A stretch of 23,666 bases of DNA. Source: a virus. Below are positions 1 through 6,666 of the stretch, one piece after another. The notes below the pieces were generated by a model. The model did no database searches. It saw only the letters and a list, made by a program, of their open reading frames with translations, and had not been told where the DNA came from. Position 1 is the stretch's first letter. Each line of letters opens with the position of its first letter. The stretch is taken from positions 1 to 23,666 of the IMG/VR virus record IMGVR_UViG_3300044974_000320. One strand, written 5' to 3'. Position numbers and translations under genes: made by a program.

Positions 1-438
1 AGCAGCAATATCAACAACTTTTTTCATTTCTCCTGCAACTCGTCCTGCACCAATCCCGACATCTTTAAATCCTGATACTAATGTACCAACTTCTTGACCA
101 GTCACTCTCATTGTAGCGTAAAGGTCTTTATTTACTTCAGCAGATAATATTACGTTTCGTTGTAAAGCCTTTGAAGCATCCTGTTGTGTTTTAATAACGT
201 CCGCTATATCACCACCTAAAGTTCTAACGTTACTAACAGCATCAGCCATAGTAGCGTTTAAGGTTTGAGCCATTTGTTGACCAAGACCAAATTGTTTTAA
301 AAGTGAACTAGCTCCTTCGTCAAGAGTCGCAATAACTTCTTGAATTGATTCTTTATTAAAGTTACTTTTTAATGCCTTTCCAAATTCATCAATTATCCCT
401 TTACCTTTTTCCGCACTTTTATCTAAACCATCAGCCAT
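1..438 (-). CDS. Probable tape measure protein, N-terminal part (runs off window)
   Basis: An uninterrupted minus-strand frame starts at ATG 438 (MADGLDKSAEKGKG) and is open for 146 codons to the window edge, so only the N-terminus is visible. The visible part is helical and rich in Ala, Lys, Gln and Asp, with no Cys or Trp, as expected for the start of a long coiled rod. Position is the stronger argument: it follows the tube gene and a gp26-like gene, where the tape measure gene lies in many contractile-tailed phages. A tape measure protein sets tail length inside the tube. A promoter-like TATTTATAA lies 12 bases before the ATG and there is no Shine-Dalgarno. It could instead be another long structural protein, since no diagnostic tape measure repeat is visible. 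Confidence 0.65.
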   Translation of the reverse strand, partial: MADGLDKSAEKGKGIIDEFGKALKSNFNKESIQEVIATLDEGASSLLKQFGLGQQMAQTLNATMADAVSNVRTLGGDIADVIKTQQDASKALQRNVILSAEVNKDLYATMRVTGQEVGTLVSGFKDVGIGAGRVAGEMKKVVDIAA

Positions 439-450
439 ATTAAATTTGTT

Positions 451-459
451 TTATAAATA
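451..459 (-). promoter_or_regulatory. Late-type promoter motif before the tape measure gene
   Basis: The minus strand reads TATTTATAA, followed by AACAAATTTAAT and the ATG. The same 9-mer occurs before several other genes in the window. Spacing to the start is only 12 bases, so any transcript from it would have a very short leader. Confidence 0.45.
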
Positions 460-501
460 AATACACCAAAGACACATTTTAAATTAGGTCTCTGGTGTAT
501 T
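460..501 (-). terminator. Hairpin at the end of the small overlapping frame
   Basis: AATACACCA (460-468) pairs with TGGTGTATT (493-501); after one mismatch, AGAC (470-473) pairs with GTCT (488-491). In the minus direction the hairpin is followed by TTATTTAT, so it may terminate or attenuate the upstream unit just before the tape measure promoter. The stop codon at 484-486 lies in the loop. Confidence 0.45.
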
Positions 502-591
502 ATCTTCGATTATTCTATTTATTAAAAATTTCCTAACATAAGTAGGCATCTCGTTGAAATCTCTGTATGATGTTCTTATAAATTTAGACAT
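484..591 (-). CDS. Small overlapping or frameshift-extension frame (tail-assembly chaperone type)
   Basis: A 35-aa reading from ATG 591 (MSKFIRTSYRDFNEMPTYVR...) to TAA at 484. The same frame stays open upstream without a stop to 660, passing into the end of the gp26-like gene, and that upstream part reads like protein (GLFSNYRQLLIEEYYL). Relative to the gp26-like frame it is +1 (equivalently -2). The MP-x-Y-x-R segment near the C-terminus resembles what I recall from tail-assembly chaperone extensions in T4-like phages. Those lie, as here, immediately before the tape measure gene and are often made by programmed frameshifting. Either this is a separate short protein or it is the C-terminal extension of the gp26-like protein. 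There is no Shine-Dalgarno at ATG 591. Confidence 0.55.
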   Translation of the reverse strand: MSKFIRTSYRDFNEMPTYVRKFLINRIIEDNTPET

Positions 592-625
592 CAAATAATA
601 TTCTTCAATTAGAAGTTGTCGATAG

Positions 626-1381
626 TTAGAAAAAAGGCCGAAAAAACTCAACCCCAAAGGTTATCTCGTAAGATACCAATTCTCCTGATGGGGCGGTTGC
701 AGTTCTTTTAAGGTCTAATGATGGTTCATTTTCTCTTAAAAAAGTTCTTATGTATTTAGAGTCCATAATAGGTAAAGTATCAACAAACATTGCAATTTTA
801 CCTCTATCACTATCACCATCAATTTCAACAATTTGTTTTTGTAGTTTCCAAGTAACTCTTGGCGCTTGTCGACCCGCAGGATATTGTTCTACCATTTTAT
901 CCAACTCAATAGTATCATAAAAAGTGGTAGGTCTTAATTTGACTGTAACACCTGTTTTAGGTAATGTTGTAGTAAAAAAACCATTTTCGTCAGGTTGATA
1001 TTTAGATTTTTTAATATTTAATTCATCTAATACCACAGTATGTGGAAATGGTTTATTAGTGTTTGGGTCAACTAAATTAATAGTATATTCAGAACCAAAA
1101 GAAGTGTTTCTTAAAAATATCAAAATAGCCTCAACATCACCGTCTAATAATTCTTCAGGACGTAAATCGTGTTCAAACAATTTATTTCTTAATAATGTTA
1201 ATACTATATTTTCCTTTCCAGCTGCAGAACCAATCAAATAATTTTCATCAGACGCAGTTAAATAACCAATTTTGACTGATTTCTTTTTTGATTTGTAAAA
1301 AATACCACCACTAGGTAAAGACACAACGTCATGAGGTAATGTGAAATTTTCTGTTGCAGCATTAATTAAATTTTCATCCAT
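626..1381 (-). CDS. gp26-like baseplate / tail-assembly protein
   Basis: A 251-aa protein with an N-terminal LPSGGIFY segment followed by KKSVKIGYLTASDENYL. This pattern matches what I recall of the T4 gp26-like baseplate family (Pfam T4_baseplate), whose members are about 200-250 aa. Such proteins act in the cytoplasm on baseplate hub or tail assembly. The ATG at 1381 is preceded by AAAAACAAATTATT with no Shine-Dalgarno, and by a promoter-like motif at 1397-1408. The 3' end carries a C/T run, CCTTTTTTCTAA, and overlaps a second open frame (484-660), which suggests a frameshifted longer form. The downstream neighbour is the probable tape measure gene. Family assignment is from memory of the motif plus synteny; an alternative is a tail-assembly chaperone proper. 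Confidence 0.65.
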   Translation of the reverse strand: MDENLINAATENFTLPHDVVSLPSGGIFYKSKKKSVKIGYLTASDENYLIGSAAGKENIVLTLLRNKLFEHDLRPEELLDGDVEAILIFLRNTSFGSEYTINLVDPNTNKPFPHTVVLDELNIKKSKYQPDENGFFTTTLPKTGVTVKLRPTTFYDTIELDKMVEQYPAGRQAPRVTWKLQKQIVEIDGDSDRGKIAMFVDTLPIMDSKYIRTFLRENEPSLDLKRTATAPSGELVSYEITFGVEFFRPFF

Positions 1382-1396
1382 AATAATTTGTTTTTA

Positions 1397-1408
1397 TTAT
1401 AAAATATA
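1397..1408 (-). promoter_or_regulatory. Promoter-like motif before the gp26-like gene
   Basis: The minus strand reads TATATTTTATAA, a one-base-longer variant of the recurring TATTTATAA, 15 bases upstream of the ATG and followed by TAAAAACAAATT. Confidence 0.35.
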
Positions 1409-1436
1409 AACGTATCTGTTTTTTTTTAAATAGTTA

Positions 1437-1469
1437 ATAAAAAATCCACATACTTTTGATATGTGGATT
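1437..1469 (-). terminator. Intrinsic terminator of the tube gene
   Basis: A perfect 10-bp stem: AATCCACATA (1443-1452) with TATGTGGATT (1460-1469) and a 7-base loop. In the minus direction it is followed at once by TTTTTTATT. It lies 28 bases after the tube stop codon and separates the tube unit from the gp26-like unit. Confidence 0.75.
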
Positions 1470-1496
1470 CTTAATTTTAAATATATTTTGTAATTT

Positions 1497-1985
1497 TTAG
1501 TAAACTAATATACATCTATCCATACGTAACACCGCTGATATAGTAGCCAATGCGTCTGTATTATATGCCAATGAATCAAAGTTAACATCTGATAAGAAAG
1601 TCCCTTCCAATATCCATTTCTCAACAACTACACCCGTTGGGTCTAACATCTCAAGGTCAACATTCTTTTTATAACCCGCAGCATACCCCATACGTCCGGT
1701 AACTGATTCTGCACATAAACGTACCCACTCCATAAGTGCCTGAGACGCTGAAGGTCCAATTGGGTCACGGAATTTAACATTTATTGTACCCCAAGTAAAA
1801 CGACCGGCAACATATGTTTCAGTGTTTAAAAATGGAATCGCAACAGGATTAATTGTTATTTTTGGTCTTGCTGCCGATTCTACGAACCATTCATTAATTC
1901 CTAATGTTGAAGGAAAACGTAATATAAACCTATTTTGTCTTTTAGGTTCGTAAGGTATGGGCATTTTCATTAATAAATCAGCCAT
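1497..1985 (-). CDS. Tail tube protein (T4 gp19-like)
   Basis: A 162-aa protein, almost exactly the length of T4 gp19 (163 aa). It opens with PYEPKRQNRFILRFP, then INEWFVESAARPKI, and has a central WGTINVKFRDPIGPSAS followed by ALMEWVR. This layout is typical of the beta-barrel tube subunit that stacks in hexamers to form the inner tube of contractile tails. The ATG at 1985 (MADLLMKM) follows AAAAACAAATTGAA with no Shine-Dalgarno. It has its own promoter-like motif (2023-2034) and terminator (1437-1469), consistent with separate high-level late expression. The sheath gene is upstream, with a HAD-like gene between them, an unusual insertion because sheath and tube are normally adjacent. Confidence 0.9.
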   Translation of the reverse strand: MADLLMKMPIPYEPKRQNRFILRFPSTLGINEWFVESAARPKITINPVAIPFLNTETYVAGRFTWGTINVKFRDPIGPSASQALMEWVRLCAESVTGRMGYAAGYKKNVDLEMLDPTGVVVEKWILEGTFLSDVNFDSLAYNTDALATISAVLRMDRCILVY

Positions 1986-2022
1986 TTCAATTTGTTTTTA
2001 ATTTTATTTATTTTATCTTTAT

Positions 2023-2034
2023 TTAATAAATATC
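2023..2034 (-). promoter_or_regulatory. Promoter-like motif before the tube gene
   Basis: The minus strand reads GATATTTATTAA, a variant of the recurring motif, about 37 bases before the tube ATG. The region between is A/T only apart from a few G/C bases. Confidence 0.4.
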
Positions 2035-2095
2035 ACTATTTAAAAAATATTTTAGTTGACTTTTAGAATTTAATTTACTATTATTTTCTTCCAGT

Positions 2096-2158
2096 CTAGT
2101 TTTATTTAATACTAGTTTTATTTAATACTAGTTTTAATTTACTAGTTTTTTAATTATT
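2096..2158. repeat. Short tandem repeats with regularly spaced CTAG
   Basis: Two exact copies of a 16-bp unit (CTAGTTTTATTTAATA) start at 2096 and 2112. Two degenerate units follow at 2128 and 2142 (CTAGTTTTAATTTA, then CTAGTTTTTTAATTA). CTAG recurs every 16, 16 and 14 bases. The array lies in the 188-base gap between the HAD-like gene's stop and the tube promoter, with no open frame across it. It may be a protein-binding array or simple slippage-prone repeat. Confidence 0.7.
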
Positions 2159-2173
2159 ATTTATTATAACTAT

Positions 2174-2995
2174 TTAATATTCTTTTTTTATTCCTCCTGC
2201 TGTTGAATAAGTTTTAATAATATTTTCCGGGTCTTGCTCAAAATGTTTTTTAACTACATCTACATTTCTTACATCATCATCAGAAAACCCTACTTTAGGT
2301 ACAAAATAATTACTAATTTTATTTTTTAAAAAAGCTTTTTTCTGAATTTTTTTTGAAATATCTTTAACATATTGAACAAATTCTTTTAAAGCTTTAATTT
2401 TACCTTCTTCCGGATTTGTTGCTGAACCCTCACCAAAAGACACCGGATAAAAACGACACATATCTAAATATTCTTTTATCATTTCTGATTTAGATATTTC
2501 TTCTTCATCCGCTAAATCACGATATTTTTCTAAATTCTTAATTAATTCATTAGAATTTATACCGTTTGTATTTGATACAATATAATTGTAAACACCTTGT
2601 TTAAGTACATTAGGGTTGTGACCTCTTGCGGTAACAATCGAAAAAATCGACCCATTATTAATTGCCTCAACAAAATCACCCCAAGCAGGTCCTGGTTTTG
2701 CTAACATAGCGTCAACAATAAATTGTTTATCTCCTTTATCCCGAAAATATCTGAAAGGTTCTTCCGCAAAACCAACAATAGTATGGTCATTATACTCAAA
2801 TGGTTGATTACCAATTTCCGTTCTATAATCCGCAAAATCTTCAGTTGACATACCTACTTCACGACCTTCATCATCTTTTAAAATAATTTTGGTTGGCATC
2901 GTAACAATGTTATCGTCCCAATCAAATGCGTAGTATTTTTCATCAGGAGCACCTGATTCATCAATACCTTCTTTTAAAATTTTTTTATTAAACAT
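2174..2995 (-). CDS. HAD-superfamily phosphatase-like protein
   Basis: A 273-aa protein with HAD-type motifs in order. Motif I is FDWDDN (D25 nucleophile, D27), motif II is IVTARG (T122), and motif IV is the acidic run GFSDDD (D239-D241). Motif III Lys is probably in the Lys-rich stretch near residues 195-202. HAD enzymes transfer or remove phosphate through an Asp intermediate; polynucleotide 3'-phosphatase is one phage precedent, but the substrate here is unknown. The mid-region (about 140-225) is an acidic, helical cap-like insertion. The N-terminus MFNKKILKEG has an L-x-E like other proteins in this window. It lies between sheath and tube genes, separated from the sheath by a 12-bp perfect hairpin. 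No strong promoter of its own was seen, so it is probably read through from the sheath. Confidence 0.75.
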   Translation of the reverse strand: MFNKKILKEGIDESGAPDEKYYAFDWDDNIVTMPTKIILKDDEGREVGMSTEDFADYRTEIGNQPFEYNDHTIVGFAEEPFRYFRDKGDKQFIVDAMLAKPGPAWGDFVEAINNGSIFSIVTARGHNPNVLKQGVYNYIVSNTNGINSNELIKNLEKYRDLADEEEISKSEMIKEYLDMCRFYPVSFGEGSATNPEEGKIKALKEFVQYVKDISKKIQKKAFLKNKISNYFVPKVGFSDDDVRNVDVVKKHFEQDPENIIKTYSTAGGIKKEY

Positions 2996-3011
2996 AATTG
3001 TTATTTGGCTT

Positions 3012-3044
3012 AATTATGACCCACTATTACAATGGGTCATAATT
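3012..3044. repeat. Perfect 12-bp inverted repeat between sheath and HAD-like genes
   Basis: AATTATGACCCA (3012-3023) pairs with TGGGTCATAATT (3033-3044) around a 9-base loop. It starts 8 bases after the sheath stop codon in the minus direction and ends 17 bases before the HAD-like ATG. No T-run follows on the minus strand (AAGCCAAATAAC), so it is not a classical intrinsic terminator for the sheath. It may be an attenuator or an RNA processing or stability hairpin. The T-rich tail lies on the plus side, where no gene ends. Confidence 0.7.
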
Positions 3045-3051
3045 TTATTTA

Positions 3052-6000
3052 TTATATATTCTCGAAAGACGCACCTGTTGGAGTGATATAGAACGTGATG
3101 TCTATAAATTCTAACGATTTGGTTGGTTTGATGTAAATCTTACCTGTCATTTGATTTCTGTCTAAATCAGCTGCGTCTGACGAAACTGTTACACGGAAAT
3201 CGTAAAGACCTCTATCTCTTCTAATCGAATCTAATATTGGGTTAACAGAATCTAAGAAGTCTTGTCTTACTTTAGCATCGTTTTGTTCAAATAATAATCT
3301 AACAGAAACTGCCGATATTAATTTACGTGCTTGAAGTAATAATCTTCTTACGTTGATTCTATCAAGAGCCGATTGTCTAATTTGAAGAGTTTTGTTACCC
3401 CAAATTACTGTTCCAACATCAGAGAACGTTGCGATTGGATTTAAACGACCTTGATATAGAGTATCTCTATTCTCTTGAGTTAATTTAATTCTCGCTTTAA
3501 CCGCATTTACAATACCTCTCGTGTAACCCGCAGCTGCGAACCAAGGATAAGCGATGTTGTCTGTTAACGCTAAGTTTCTCGTTACCTCAGCAGTTGCCGG
3601 TAAGTAAATTTGAGTATTATTAACAGTATCTCTCATTAATACCCAAGGGTAGTAAGTAGCCGTGTAGTTAGAGTCAATACCTGAATTCGCTAAATTATCT
3701 ACGGCCTCTTGTGGGTAAATAAAATCAAATTGATTACCTGTTGAAGGAACATACATATTGTAGTCAGGTGTTGTACAAACGTACAATGAATCCGCTCTAC
3801 TATATTCAATCATATCGATTGCGTTTTCAACTAAATTAGAGTTATTAACATAATCAATACCCGGTGTAACAAACACATTAATATTTACCGCTTCAGGATT
3901 TGCGAATGTTTCTTGACCCAATAAATAAGCGTAATAATCAGTGTTAGCAAAATCTTGAGTATTACCGGCCACACTAATTTGTTTAAATGCCCCCCAACCT
4001 GTCGCTGAAGGGTATCTTGGTGTTGGACAAGCTCCTTTTAAATAACCTGCTCTACCTAATACAAATCTATCAGTATTTGTTCTAAATTCTCTGTAGATAT
4101 CCCATCCATCAAAACCACCTTTAACTAGTAAAGTAAATTTACGTGCAAAAATTCTATAATAAGGATTTTCAGGGTTATCAGGGTCAGATGTAAATGGTGC
4201 ATCACCACAGAAGAACGCCGGAGTACCACTAGTTACAAACACATTTGGTATTGTAATACCTGTTGCGTTTTCGTCCATATGGAATCCTCTTGTTCTAAAG
4301 TTCCAAGGATTACCTTCAGTATCATTACAGATATCTAAAGGAAGTTGTGTTCCTTTATATTGGAAGAAGTCAACATCAATACCTTCAGTATCAGAGATAC
4401 CTAAATAAGTTCTTCTTACATTATCACCTGCACTTGTAGTTGTGTCGTCCGCACCTGATGCCAAACCAAATGGTGGATTATAAACTACTTCACCAGGATA
4501 ATAGTATTTAGATTTTATTAATGGGAATGGTGGTCTTACACCAGCATATTCTCTATAATCATATCCCAAGAATCCACAAGGAAGTGCATCTACAGGAGCG
4601 TCTTCATTCATTTCAACCATTACATAACTTGATAATAATGGATATTCACCATCTAAACTACCAATTTTTTTACCTACGAATGAATTATCTTGAGGGTTCA
4701 TTGTACAATTAGTATATTTTTCAAGAACTACAGGTGCTGAATCAGTATCGAAGAAATCTCTAATCAATACATCAAAAGTACCGTTGTTAAATGACATATT
4801 AGCTAACGATATTTTAATATCAACGTTAGCAGAATCACCATCAGCAATAGTTGTAAATTTAAATAAGTTATAAACTTTATTACCCCTTAATTCTGAAACA
4901 ACCCAAGGTGATACCGGAGATTGATATTTCTCTAAATAAAAAGCTATTGATGTTGGGTCAATTGCTTGACGTGCATCAGGTAAAGCAGTTAATTCACAAT
5001 TTAAACCTCTAATATAACCCATTCTCCACGCATTAGTTAATAATGCTTGGAATCTTTCTTCAACAAATAACGGAACAACTGTTCTCGGTTTAGAGAAGTT
5101 AGACGAACCAAATACTTTACTAATATATTTAGGGTCAGAGTTTGATAATGATGTTTCAAAGAAATATTGGTCACCATCTTTACTTGTGATGTTAACACCA
5201 AAAGTTGAAAATGGGTTTTTAGTTACACCAGAATATGTTCCTGTACAATCTAAACTAACATCAGTTAATCCTGATACTTCATAAACCGGACCATCATCTA
5301 AACCATATGTTGAAAGACCTCTTGAACGTAACGTAGCAATTACTAAATCATCATAATCAGTATATGCGGTTCCCGAGTAGACATAAATAACACCTATCAA
5401 TGTACCTGTATAACAATGAACCGGTTTAGCCGTCGTTGTTGAAGTAGTCGATGTTGATGTAGTAGTTGTACATGGGTCGGTCGTAGTAGTAGTAGTTGAT
5501 GTTGATGTTGTAGTTGTTATTACAGGTGTTAATGTTAACCCTGTTACAACAGACCAAAATGAAAATCCTGTATATGCCGCATTTCCAACATTATCGAATA
5601 ATGAGTAATACCAAGGGTCATTTTGTGGTGCAGAATAATTACATAAATTAGCACTTACATTATCAACTTCATAAACATTTGTTTCTCCTGTATATACTTC
5701 ACTTAATCCTGAATAAACACTTGTTGGTACCGCTCCATAGTAATAAATTGAAGTGTCTTCTTTTGATGGTGTTGAAACTACGTCAAAAATTTGTTTAGAG
5801 AAATCAGTATACAATGTACTCATACTACCATCAAACTGTTCGTAAGGTTCGTACAATATTGAAGATATTTCAGGTGCTAAATTAGATGTGTTTGTAAATA
5901 CAATACTATCAATACTATTTGTACACGCCGAGAATTCAATCGAATAATTTATTGTTTTGAAGTCAACACATTCAGAAACACAGTTAACTGTTGTTGCACT

Positions 6001-6378
6001 TTCACAAAAGAAATCAACCGTTGTTGGGTTAACATTAGCTTTTGTTGTTATAGACCAAGATGGTCCCGCATCATAACCTGATAATCCTAAAACTCTTGTT
6101 ACGAATAATTGGTTAGATTGTTGTAAGTATGATTTGGCAATATAAGCCGCTTCGTACTTTGGAATTTGTGTATTTATAAATTTTTCTGGAGAAGTTCCAC
6201 CGAAGAAATTTGTGAATTCATCAAAATTTCGTATAAAGATAGGTTCGAAAGCAGGACCTTTTAAGGTCTCACCCACAATACCCAACGTGGTAACCCCCAC
6301 ACTTTGTGCTACGAAACTTAAATCAACTTCAGAAGTATATACTCCGGGAGATACGAATACTTTTTGATTTGATGCCAT
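3052..6378 (-). CDS. Tail sheath protein with a large insertion and a Thr-rich tract
   Basis: An 1108-aa protein. The start MASNQKVFVSPGVYTSEVD is the classic sheath N-terminus, followed by VTTLGIVGETLKGPAF and FGG. The C-terminus has RDRGLYDFRV, DLDRNQMTGKIYIKPT and IDITFYITPTG, the sheath core that contacts the tube. T4 gp18 is about 659 aa, so this protein is roughly 450 residues longer. The extra material lies in the first two-thirds and includes a Thr/Ser tract at residues 288-316 flanked by Cys-containing beta-rich segments, probably displayed outside the tail. An in-frame ATG 20 codons upstream (6438) is rejected because the extension (MVFFIIFINK...) is not sheath-like and lies in the promoter region; the leader before ATG 6378 is AAAAAAGACAAACTA. 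A promoter-like motif is at 6411-6424. Confidence 0.93.
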   Translation of the reverse strand: MASNQKVFVSPGVYTSEVDLSFVAQSVGVTTLGIVGETLKGPAFEPIFIRNFDEFTNFFGGTSPEKFINTQIPKYEAAYIAKSYLQQSNQLFVTRVLGLSGYDAGPSWSITTKANVNPTTVDFFCESATTVNCVSECVDFKTINYSIEFSACTNSIDSIVFTNTSNLAPEISSILYEPYEQFDGSMSTLYTDFSKQIFDVVSTPSKEDTSIYYYGAVPTSVYSGLSEVYTGETNVYEVDNVSANLCNYSAPQNDPWYYSLFDNVGNAAYTGFSFWSVVTGLTLTPVITTTTSTSTTTTTTDPCTTTTSTSTTSTTTAKPVHCYTGTLIGVIYVYSGTAYTDYDDLVIATLRSRGLSTYGLDDGPVYEVSGLTDVSLDCTGTYSGVTKNPFSTFGVNITSKDGDQYFFETSLSNSDPKYISKVFGSSNFSKPRTVVPLFVEERFQALLTNAWRMGYIRGLNCELTALPDARQAIDPTSIAFYLEKYQSPVSPWVVSELRGNKVYNLFKFTTIADGDSANVDIKISLANMSFNNGTFDVLIRDFFDTDSAPVVLEKYTNCTMNPQDNSFVGKKIGSLDGEYPLLSSYVMVEMNEDAPVDALPCGFLGYDYREYAGVRPPFPLIKSKYYYPGEVVYNPPFGLASGADDTTTSAGDNVRRTYLGISDTEGIDVDFFQYKGTQLPLDICNDTEGNPWNFRTRGFHMDENATGITIPNVFVTSGTPAFFCGDAPFTSDPDNPENPYYRIFARKFTLLVKGGFDGWDIYREFRTNTDRFVLGRAGYLKGACPTPRYPSATGWGAFKQISVAGNTQDFANTDYYAYLLGQETFANPEAVNINVFVTPGIDYVNNSNLVENAIDMIEYSRADSLYVCTTPDYNMYVPSTGNQFDFIYPQEAVDNLANSGIDSNYTATYYPWVLMRDTVNNTQIYLPATAEVTRNLALTDNIAYPWFAAAGYTRGIVNAVKARIKLTQENRDTLYQGRLNPIATFSDVGTVIWGNKTLQIRQSALDRINVRRLLLQARKLISAVSVRLLFEQNDAKVRQDFLDSVNPILDSIRRDRGLYDFRVTVSSDAADLDRNQMTGKIYIKPTKSLEFIDITFYITPTGASFENI
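5431..5517 (-). repeat. Thr/Ser-codon tract inside the sheath gene
   Basis: Twenty-nine codons, mostly ACT/ACA/ACG with interspersed TCA/TCG, interrupted once by Asp-Pro-Cys. They encode residues 288-316 of the sheath. The DNA is a degenerate trinucleotide repeat and could vary in length by slippage. A similar tract is in the 281-aa protein (17679-17759). Confidence 0.85.
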
Positions 6379-6410
6379 TAGTTTGTCTTTTTTATTTGTA
6401 AATTTATTTT

Positions 6411-6424
6411 TATTGATAAATATT
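6411..6424 (-). promoter_or_regulatory. Promoter-like motif before the sheath gene
   Basis: The minus strand reads AATATTTATCAATA, about 32 bases before the sheath ATG. The identical 14-mer recurs before the minus-strand gene starting at 9475. It is divergent from the motif at 6460-6468 that serves the plus-strand RHH gene. Confidence 0.5.
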
Positions 6425-6459
6425 ATAAAAAAAACCAAAATACTTTACTTCATAAGAAG

Positions 6460-6468
6460 TATTTATAA
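6460..6468 (+). promoter_or_regulatory. Promoter-like motif before the RHH gene
   Basis: TATTTATAA on the plus strand, preceded by AAG and followed by AT then the inverted repeat at 6473. It is the same 9-mer found before the tape measure, SOD, neck and 281-aa genes. Confidence 0.45.
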
Positions 6469-6472
6469 ATTA

Positions 6473-6501
6473 GGTAGAATAAATTCTGCCTTTATTCTAC
6501 C
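6473..6501 (+). promoter_or_regulatory. Perfect 11-bp inverted repeat abutting the RHH start codon
   Basis: GGTAGAATAAA (6473-6483) and TTTATTCTACC (6491-6501) flank a 7-base loop, and the right arm ends on the base before the ATG. As DNA it is a typical operator for a dimeric RHH repressor, placed just downstream of the promoter motif. As RNA it would put the start codon beside a stable hairpin. Either reading suggests autoregulation of the following gene. Confidence 0.65.
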
Positions 6502-6666
6502 ATGGCAGATGACGAAAAAAAGATTAAGAACCTAAAGATATCAATTGAGGTTCACAGTGTATTAAAGACCTATTGTGAAAAGAGGGGTATAAAAATGTAT
6601 CGTTTTTTAGAGAGAATGATTTTAGACCAATGTAAGGAAAAGAAGGATATCTATGGTGAGAACTAA
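6502..6666 (+). CDS. Small ribbon-helix-helix-type DNA-binding protein
   Basis: A 54-aa protein that starts at ATG 6502 (MADDEKKIKNLKISIEVH). The pattern is an N-terminal beta strand (NLKISIEV), helix (HSVLKTYCEKRG), turn, then a second helix (KMYRFLERMILDQCKEKK). This is the size and layout of Arc/CopG-type ribbon-helix-helix repressors, which bind inverted repeats as dimers of dimers. It is alone on the plus strand inside a minus-strand structural block. It has its own promoter-like motif (6460-6468) and an 11-bp inverted repeat ending exactly before the ATG. Its stop codon overlaps the stop of the convergent 345-aa gene by four bases (6663-6666). Role is inferred: a phage transcription regulator, possibly controlling itself and the divergent sheath gene. 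Confidence 0.75.
   Translation: MADDEKKIKNLKISIEVHSVLKTYCEKRGIKMYRFLERMILDQCKEKKDIYGEN

Noticed and set aside
1059-1241. Plus-strand open frames over the gp26-like gene (and similarly at 4521-4712 and 8302-8505)
   Set aside because: Short antisense shadows without leader, promoter motif or recognisable sequence.
1986-2173. A small gene in the gap between HAD-like and tube genes
   Set aside because: No ATG-led frame of useful length on either strand; the region is A/T repeats and the tube promoter.
5431-5517. CRISPR array or diversity-generating retroelement repeat
   Set aside because: The repeat is in-frame Thr/Ser codons without spacers. No reverse transcriptase or template/variable repeat pair was found in the window.
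6379-6438. Upstream ATG for the sheath gene adding 20 residues
   Set aside because: The added peptide is hydrophobic and Lys-rich, unlike any sheath N-terminus, and the region contains the promoter-like motif. MASNQKVF at 6378 matches sheath starts.
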